Of a stretch of DNA of 64,000 nucleotides, positions 59,408 to 64,000 are shown one piece after another. Positions within the stretch are counted from its first letter, which is position 1; the number at the start of each line of letters is the position of its first letter. Location: positions 186,001 to 250,000 of the forward strand of contig NZ_LQCI01000002.1 of NCBI RefSeq assembly GCF_001613935.1. Reading direction: 5' to 3'. The position numbers and the translations under genes are program-made. Below the pieces are notes generated by a model. The model did not search any database. It was given only the letters and a program-made list of their open reading frames with translations, and had not been told where the DNA came from. This DNA comes from Amycolatopsis regifaucium (GTDB lineage: Bacteria; Actinomycetota; Actinomycetes; Mycobacteriales; Pseudonocardiaceae).

Positions 59408-60646
59408 TCACTCGGACCGGGGAACCGCCAAGACCGCATCACGGCGTAAGCGACCCGACGCCAGCACGCCCAGCACGATCAGCGCGGAGGCGGTGTGCAG
59501 GCCCGCCTGGACGTTCAGCAGGACACCGTTGCCGAGCACGCTCACCAGCCCGCCTGCCAGCAGCGCGCCCAGCGCGGTGAAGCCCGCCATCCCGGCGAAC
59601 ATCGTACTGAGCACGCGGCCGGACCGCTCCGGCGACGCGGCCGTCTGGACCAGCGACAGCAATCCGGAACCGGCGAGTACCCCCGGCGCGCCGACGAGCC
59701 CGAAGAGGCCGATGTAGACACCCAGTGACGCCGTGAGCGCCGGGAGGTTCCAGATCAGCGCCGACAGCAGGCCGAGCGCGAGCCCGCCCCAGCCGAGCAG
59801 GGCGGCGGGCGCGACCTTGCGGGCGACGGTGGCGACGGCGAATCCGGCGACCAGCCCGCCGAGCGCCTGCACACCGCGCAGCAGGCCGACGTCGCCTTCG
59901 GTGCCGTCGAGGATGTCGAGCACGAAGACCACGAACAGCACCAGGAACATGCCCTGCGCCAACGAGGTCAGGACCACGACGAAACCGGCCACGCGCAGCC
60001 GCCCTTCCCGGCCGATCTCGCGCAGGCCGTCGAGCCACGCCTTCACCACCGGCTCGTGCGGACCGGCCGCGACGGGTGCCGCGGCCCGGCGGAAGGGACG
60101 TGCCAGCAGGGCCGACGCGATCGCCAGTACGCCGAGGTAGGCCACCACGACCCAGCCCAGGCCACCGAATCCGAGCAGCAGACCGCCCGCCCAACCACCC
60201 ACGAGGCGAGCGACGCTGCCGTTGATGCTCATGAGGCCGTTGGCACCGGTCAGCTCGTCCGGGCCGACCAGTTCCGGTACAAGCGCGTTGCGGGCGGGTT
60301 CGAACAGCGAGGCCAGCCCCGCTTGGCCCGCCATGACCGCGTAGATCACGAACACCGGACCGCCGGACGCGACGAACAGCAGCGGCAGCGCCACGAACGC
60401 CTGCCCCGCGCACACCACGCACAGCACCAGCCGCCGGTTCCAGCGATCCGCGGTCACCCCGGCGACCGGGCTGAGCAGCACCGCGGGAAGCAGTCCGAGC
60501 ACGATGCTCAACGCCGTGGTGGCCGCGGAGCCGGTGGCCCGGAAGACGAACACCGGCAACGCGATCTGCAGCATCCATTCGGCGGTCTCGGAGAAGAAGG
60601 CGGCGATCCACAGCCGCAGGAAGGCGGGCTCTTTCAACGGTTTCAT
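59408..60646 (-). CDS. MFS transporter (second MFS-HTH unit)
   Basis: A 412-residue 12-helix major facilitator of the enterobactin-exporter-like (MFS_3) type. ETAEWMLQIALPVFVFRATG is in helix 1 and AGVTADRWNRRLVL is the loop after helix 2. It is an inner-membrane exporter with unknown substrate. Its ATG overlaps the stop of the HTH gene, as in the unit at 8987-10812. The proteins are only distantly similar, so the arrangement may be a shared architecture rather than a recent duplication. Confidence 0.88.
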   Translation of the reverse strand: MKPLKEPAFLRLWIAAFFSETAEWMLQIALPVFVFRATGSAATTALSIVLGLLPAVLLSPVAGVTADRWNRRLVLCVVCAGQAFVALPLLFVASGGPVFVIYAVMAGQAGLASLFEPARNALVPELVGPDELTGANGLMSINGSVARLVGGWAGGLLLGFGGLGWVVVAYLGVLAIASALLARPFRRAAAPVAAGPHEPVVKAWLDGLREIGREGRLRVAGFVVVLTSLAQGMFLVLFVVFVLDILDGTEGDVGLLRGVQALGGLVAGFAVATVARKVAPAALLGWGGLALGLLSALIWNLPALTASLGVYIGLFGLVGAPGVLAGSGLLSLVQTAASPERSGRVLSTMFAGMAGFTALGALLAGGLVSVLGNGVLLNVQAGLHTASALIVLGVLASGRLRRDAVLAVPRSE

Positions 60647-61221
60647 CGGCTCGGCTTCCCCTCCGCGTCGAGGCGGAGGAACGCGCGCAATCCCAGGTGC
60701 ACCGGCCGGGCCTCCTCCGGCGCGTCCTCGCGGATCGCGCCGACGTAGGGCCGGACCAGCGCGTCGATCCCCTCGATCAGCTTGTCCAGTTCCGCGGCGG
60801 TCACCCGCAGCGAGTAGGTGGTGAGGCCGGAGGAGTCCTGCCACTCCTTCTCCAGCCGGTCCGCGGCTTCGAGGTAGCGCTCGGTCAGTTCCCGCTCCCG
60901 CGCGAGTGTCGTGCCGACCACGGCCAGCTGCGCCCCGCGCAATTCCGGGTCGTTCCCGAACTCGATCCCGACCTGACAGGCGCGCCAGGGCCGCTCGCGC
61001 CCGTCCTCGGCTTCGACGCGTTCGACCAGGCCGTGCTGGGCGAGCTGACGCAGATGCCAGCTGATGTTGGACGCGGTCGAACCGACGGCCGTCGCGCATT
61101 CGCTCGCGGTACGCGGCCCCACCGCCATCAGGTGGTCCACCAGCGCCGCACGCAGCGGATGCGCCAGCGCGCGCATCAGCTCCACATCCTCGATCCGCTT
61201 GCGCGGTGGCAACCCGGTCAT
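60643..61221 (-). CDS. ArsR-like winged-helix regulator (second MFS-HTH unit)
   Basis: A 192-residue regulator with the same design as that at 10234-10812. The winged helix is LMRALAHPLRAALVDHLMAV then ASNISWHLRQLAQHGLV, followed by a helical sensor domain. ATG at 61221 is chosen; an upstream in-frame extension would pass through the dyad-rich operator region. It is probably a repressor of itself and the coupled exporter. The divergent neighbour is a MarR gene, so the intergenic region serves both directions. Confidence 0.85.
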   Translation of the reverse strand: MTGLPPRKRIEDVELMRALAHPLRAALVDHLMAVGPRTASECATAVGSTASNISWHLRQLAQHGLVERVEAEDGRERPWRACQVGIEFGNDPELRGAQLAVVGTTLARERELTERYLEAADRLEKEWQDSSGLTTYSLRVTAAELDKLIEGIDALVRPYVGAIREDAPEEARPVHLGLRAFLRLDAEGKPSR

Positions 61222-61233
61222 CGCCCGATCCAA

Positions 61234-61275
61234 TCTGAAACATCTCTTTCGAAAGGTCTCTTTCAGAGTTTCAGA
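61234..61275 (-). promoter_or_regulatory. Operator cluster upstream of the second HTH-MFS unit
   Basis: The perfect palindrome CTTTCGAAAG (61246-61255) lies between TCTGAAA (61234-61240) and two direct copies of TTTCAGA (61261-61267 and 61269-61275), so the outer words form inverted repeats around it. It lies 13-54 nt upstream of the regulator start. The sequence differs from the operator of the first unit, suggesting separate specificities. Confidence 0.6.
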
Positions 61276-61372
61276 CGCTCCTCGCCGTGTCAAACGCCTT
61301 CGATACCCTTTCCCCGACAGTTGCTGCCTTGTGCAATGACTGCCTCAGTCAACTACTGCACGAGGAACACAC

Positions 61373-61852
61373 ATGCCTGAGCAGCGAGAACTCGTCACCG
61401 CGGCGGCTTTGGAGATCCCCCGGTTCGTCAGCGCCACGGTGCTCTTCCAGACGGCCATGGCGGAACGGCTCGGGATCAGCCCCACCGAGCTGCACGGACT
61501 CCAGCTGGTCATCAGCGGGGCCGCGACCGCGCCGACCCAGCTCGCCGCCGCGCTCGGCATGACGACCGGCGCGGTAACGCGGATGCTCGACCGCATGGCG
61601 AAGCAGCGTTTGGTCGAACGCGTCCCCGACCCGGCCGACCGTCGCCGTCTCCTGATCCGCCCGCTCCCCGATCGGCTGGACGACGTCGCCGACCTCTACG
61701 CCCCCATGGCCCGCTTCTTCGGCGAGCGCCTCGGAAAGCTCGATCGCCGCCAGCTCGCCGCTCTTCTCGGCGTCATGACCGACGGCCGCGCCTTCGCCGA
61801 ACGCGAGGCCGCACGCCTGCGATCGGGGTCGCCGGAAAACAGGGTTGACTAA
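61373..61852 (+). CDS. MarR-family transcriptional regulator
   Basis: A 159-residue MarR protein with the winged helix visible as GAATAPTQLAAALGMTTGAV, then TRMLDRMAKQRLVERVPDPA and the DRRRLLIR wing. N- and C-terminal helices would dimerise. MarR proteins usually repress and are released by phenolic or antibiotic ligands. ATG has GAGGA upstream. The stop codon overlaps an inverted repeat (61849-61872) embedded in the promoter of the downstream ABC-F gene, so it most likely controls that resistance-type gene. Confidence 0.9.
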   Translation: MPEQRELVTAAALEIPRFVSATVLFQTAMAERLGISPTELHGLQLVISGAATAPTQLAAALGMTTGAVTRMLDRMAKQRLVERVPDPADRRRLLIRPLPDRLDDVADLYAPMARFFGERLGKLDRRQLAALLGVMTDGRAFAEREAARLRSGSPENRVD

Positions 61853-61875
61853 CGCTACAGAGATTGCGTTAGACT
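61845..61875 (+). promoter_or_regulatory. Promoter-operator of the ABC-F gene
   Basis: CTAACGC (61849-61855) and GCGTTAG (61866-61872) form a perfect 7-bp inverted repeat with a 10-nt spacer. It lies between and over -35 TTGACT (61845-61850) and -10 TAGACT (61870-61875), spaced 19 bp. A repressor here would occlude polymerase. The predicted transcript starts around 61882, next to the tiny frame ATG-GAC-AAC-TGA at 61885, 105 nt before the ABC-F start. Confidence 0.6.
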
Positions 61876-62001
61876 GCCGGCATCATGGACAACTGACATC
61901 GCATCCCTCCCCGCTCCGAGGCGGCTTCGGTCGAGCACGGCTCCCGCAAGCGACCAGACCCGGCGGGGATCCCTCACGGATCCGAAACGCGGTGATGTCG
62001 T

Positions 62002-63615
62002 ATGTCTTCTTCCCTTTCCTTGATCGCCAAGGACCTCGTCCGCTCCTACGGCACCCGCGTCGTGCTCGACGGCGTCAACCTGACCGCTTCGGCCGGGCAA
62101 CGGCTCGGTCTCGTCGGTGAGAACGGCGTCGGGAAGTCCACCCTCCTGCGCCTGCTCGCCGGGGTCGAAGAGCCGGACGCCGGCGAGGTGCTCCGCGGTG
62201 ATGACCTGGGATTCCTGTTGCAGGAGCTGCCTTTCCCCTCGACGGCCCGGTTCTCCGAGGTCATCGACGGCGCGCTCGCCGAAATCCGGCAGGCGTCGGC
62301 GAGACTCGACGAACTGACCGCGACGCTCACGGAACGTCCCGACGACGCGGCGGTCCTCGACGAGTACGGCACCGTCCTCGACTGGGCCCAGGCGCACGAC
62401 CTCTGGGACGCCGACCGGCGGGCCGAGATCGTGTGCGCGGGCCTCGGGCTCGCCGGGATCGATCCGGCGCGGACGTTGGGCACGCTGTCGGGCGGGCAGC
62501 GGTCGCGGCTCGGCCTGGCCGCGCTGCTGATCCGGCGGCCCGGAACGCTGATCCTCGACGAGCCGACGAACCACCTCGACGACGCGGCGATGGAGTTCCT
62601 CGAACAGCATCTCGCGTCGCTGACCGGGGTCCTCGTGCTGGCGTCGCACGACCGCGTGTTCCTCGACGCGGTGTGCACCGACATCGTCGACCTCGATCCG
62701 GCACTGGGCGGGCCGACCAGGTACGGCGGCGCGTATTCCGCCTATCTGGACCAGAAACGGGCCGAACGGGCGCGCTGGGAACAGCGGTACGCCGAGGAAC
62801 AGGACGAACTGAAGGAACTGCGCGAATCGGTGGCCGTCACCGCGCGCGCCGTCGCGCACAACCGGCCTCAGCGCGACAACGCCAAGATGCTCTACAACTT
62901 CAAGACCGGGAGGGTGCAGAAGCAGATCTCACGCCGGGTCCGCAACGCCCAGTTGCGGCTGGAGGAACTGGAACGCGATCAGGTCCGGAAGCCGCCCGCT
63001 CCACTGCGGTTCCAGGCGGAGCTCACCGGCACGCCCGGCGAGGACAAGACGGCGATCTCGGTCCGGGATCTCCACGTCCCCGGACGGCTGCGGCTGGAGA
63101 CCCTCGACATCACGACCACGTCGAGGCTCCTGATCACCGGTGGGAACGGCGCGGGGAAGTCCACGCTCCTGTCCGTGCTGACCGGAGCGCTGACCCCGGC
63201 TTCCGGGACCGTCCTTCGTGGACGCGGGGTCCGGATCGGCCTGCTGGCCCAGGATGTGGAGTTCGCCGAGCCGGACCGGTCGGCGCAGCGGATCTACACC
63301 GAAACACTCGGCGAAGGTGCGCCGCCGTTGCGCGGCCTGGGTTTGCTGGCTCCACGGGACCTCGGGACCAGGGTCGGCGCGCTGTCGGTCGGGCAGCGAC
63401 GGCGGCTCGCGCTGGCGTTGCTGATCGCCGACCCGCCGGACGTCCTCCTGCTCGACGAGCCGACGAACCACCTCTCGCTCACCTTGGCCGAAGAGTTGTT
63501 CGCCGCGCTCGACTCGGCTCCGGGCGCCGTCGTCGTCGCTTCGCATGATCGATGGCTGCGCCGGGACTGGGCGGGTGACCACCTGCGGCTGGAAGCCGGC
63601 CGCGTGGCGGCATAG
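62002..63615 (+). CDS. ABC-F family ATPase (ribosome-protection/resistance type)
   Basis: A 537-residue soluble protein with two ABC domains and no membrane segment. Domain 1 has VGENGVGKSTLLRLL, LSGGQRSRLGLA and LILDEPTNHLDD. The inter-domain linker (about 250-320) is charged and helical, reaching into the ribosome. Domain 2 has TGGNGAGKSTLLSVL, LSVGQRRRLALA and LLLDEPTNHLSL. ABC-F proteins displace antibiotics from the ribosome or tune translation. With a MarR regulator upstream and a leader of about 120 nt, an antibiotic-resistance role is likely, drug class unknown. ATG at 62002 lacks a strong ribosome-binding site. Confidence 0.92.
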   Translation: MSSSLSLIAKDLVRSYGTRVVLDGVNLTASAGQRLGLVGENGVGKSTLLRLLAGVEEPDAGEVLRGDDLGFLLQELPFPSTARFSEVIDGALAEIRQASARLDELTATLTERPDDAAVLDEYGTVLDWAQAHDLWDADRRAEIVCAGLGLAGIDPARTLGTLSGGQRSRLGLAALLIRRPGTLILDEPTNHLDDAAMEFLEQHLASLTGVLVLASHDRVFLDAVCTDIVDLDPALGGPTRYGGAYSAYLDQKRAERARWEQRYAEEQDELKELRESVAVTARAVAHNRPQRDNAKMLYNFKTGRVQKQISRRVRNAQLRLEELERDQVRKPPAPLRFQAELTGTPGEDKTAISVRDLHVPGRLRLETLDITTTSRLLITGGNGAGKSTLLSVLTGALTPASGTVLRGRGVRIGLLAQDVEFAEPDRSAQRIYTETLGEGAPPLRGLGLLAPRDLGTRVGALSVGQRRRLALALLIADPPDVLLLDEPTNHLSLTLAEELFAALDSAPGAVVVASHDRWLRRDWAGDHLRLEAGRVAA

Positions 63616-63632
63616 GGCGTTATACGCACGTC
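63612..63632. repeat. Second copy of the 21-nt repeat (first at 40327)
   Basis: Identical over 21 nt to 40327-40347. The sequence starts ATAGGGCGTTATACGC; its TAG is the ABC-F stop codon, and its last base is the first of element h. No gene starts from it here. Confidence 0.6.
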
Positions 63633-63681
63633 ATGAAGGGGTCCCCATGAGACGGATTCGTCTTAGGGGGACCCCTTCATG
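63632..63681. terminator. Long inverted repeat h (variant, 48-nt core)
   Basis: A perfect 15-bp outer stem, CATGAAGGGGTCCCC (63632-63646) with 63667-63681, is followed by a mismatched zone and a short inner AGAC/GTCT pair. The core from ATG to CAT is 48 nt, one longer than in the other elements. It lies between the convergent ABC-F and mshC genes. Confidence 0.65.
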
Positions 63682-63688
63682 GCCTTCT

Positions 63689-64000
63689 TCAGAGCACGAT
63701 GCCGAGCAGCGCGTCGACCGCGTTCCGGATCAGCCCCGGCGCCGCCGGATCGGAGCCGGCGCGGTTGAGCGCCTCGGCCACCCAGGCGTCGACGGCGGCG
63801 AGTGCCTTCGGGGTGTCGAGATCGTCGGTCAGGTGGTCGCGCAGGCGGGCGATCGTGTCCTCCGCGGCCGGGCCGGTGCCGAGCGAAACGGCGTCACGCC
63901 ACCGGGCGAGCCGGCCTTCCGCGTCCGCGAGCAGCTGCGCGCTCCACGGGCGGTCTTCCCGGTAGTGACCGGCGAAGAGGGCGAGCCGGATCGCGCCGGG
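63689..64000 (-). CDS. mshC: Mycothiol cysteine ligase MshC, C-terminal part (start outside window)
   Basis: The last 103 codons of a cysteinyl-tRNA-synthetase-like protein: [20 protein letters not shown], then a helical bundle with [19 protein letters not shown], and the end [14 protein letters not shown]. The helical C-terminal domain is that of MshC, which joins Cys to GlcN-inositol in mycothiol synthesis. CysS proteins share it but usually have a longer tail. The position after metH/PAC2 matches M. tuberculosis mshC (Rv2130c). The catalytic domain lies beyond the window end. Confidence 0.82.
   Translation of the reverse strand, partial: PGAIRLALFAGHYREDRPWSAQLLADAEGRLARWRDAVSLGTGPAAEDTIARLRDHLTDDLDTPKALAAVDAWVAEALNRAGSDPAAPGLIRNAVDALLGIVL

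Overview
The window is high-GC actinobacterial chromosome, best matched to Pseudonocardiaceae and most like Amycolatopsis (inference). It carries the Pup-proteasome system, an F420/LLM-type oxidoreductase, the mycothiol ligase mshC and a mycothiol-dependent isomerase-type protein. The order helY - tatC - tatA - pafC - pafB - pafA - prcA/prcB - pup - dop - arc(mpa) - trmI - RecB-like nuclease - hisG/hisE - metH - PAC2 - mshC follows the Mycobacterium tuberculosis Rv2092c-Rv2130c segment, with many insertions. No rRNA, tRNA, CRISPR array, insertion sequence or phage was seen.

Layout. 1-7 kb: an M20 peptidase tail, an HNH/DUF222 (13E12-type) protein under a LexA-like box, a lipoprotein, a mycothiol-type isomerase, a divergent SDR/LysR pair and an SGNH hydrolase. 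6.8-13.5 kb: a MazEF-like pair, M24 peptidase + Lrp, an MFS exporter with its HTH regulator, a flavin reductase with a SoxR-type promoter, a 5'-3' exonuclease and a pirin. 13.4-17.2 kb: two tandem copies of an Eis-like acetyltransferase + DUF4333 gene pair. 17.4-26 kb: helY, a lipid kinase, tatC, tatA and pafC/pafB. 26-31 kb: small redox operons with HxlR and ArsR regulators, a decayed oxidoreductase and a secreted BNR-repeat protein. 31-43 kb: the pupylation/proteasome cluster (pafA, prcA, prcB, pup, dop, arc) with unrelated genes between. 43.6-51 kb: two membrane-anchored secreted-domain proteins, trmI, an M50 protease, a RecB-like nuclease, a thioesterase, a ParA-like ATPase, hisG and hisE. 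51-64 kb: ogt and Ada-AlkA, a HAD phosphatase, metH, PAC2, a phosphoesterase, a second MFS+HTH pair, MarR + ABC-F, and the end of mshC.

How the genes work together. PafA ligates Pup to proteins, Dop removes it (this Pup already ends in Glu), and Arc feeds substrates to PrcA/PrcB. PafB and PafC form the RecA-independent DNA-damage activator. PafBC-like promoter motifs lie in front of helY and the RecB-like nuclease, and a LexA-like box lies in front of the HNH gene, so both branches of the actinobacterial damage response may act in this window (inference). Many starts look leaderless: a TAnnnT -10 hexamer lies 6-8 nt before ATG/GTG.

The most unusual signal is a dispersed family of long inverted repeats at gene 3' ends (about 30.0, 31.2, 34.2, 41.4, 44.9, 49.9, 58.5 and 63.7 kb). 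Their arms differ in sequence, yet seven of the eight have a dyad core of exactly 47 nt, usually bounded by RTG and CAY. Convergent gene pairs here mostly have either such an element or interlocked stop codons (CTAG or TTAA) with no gap.
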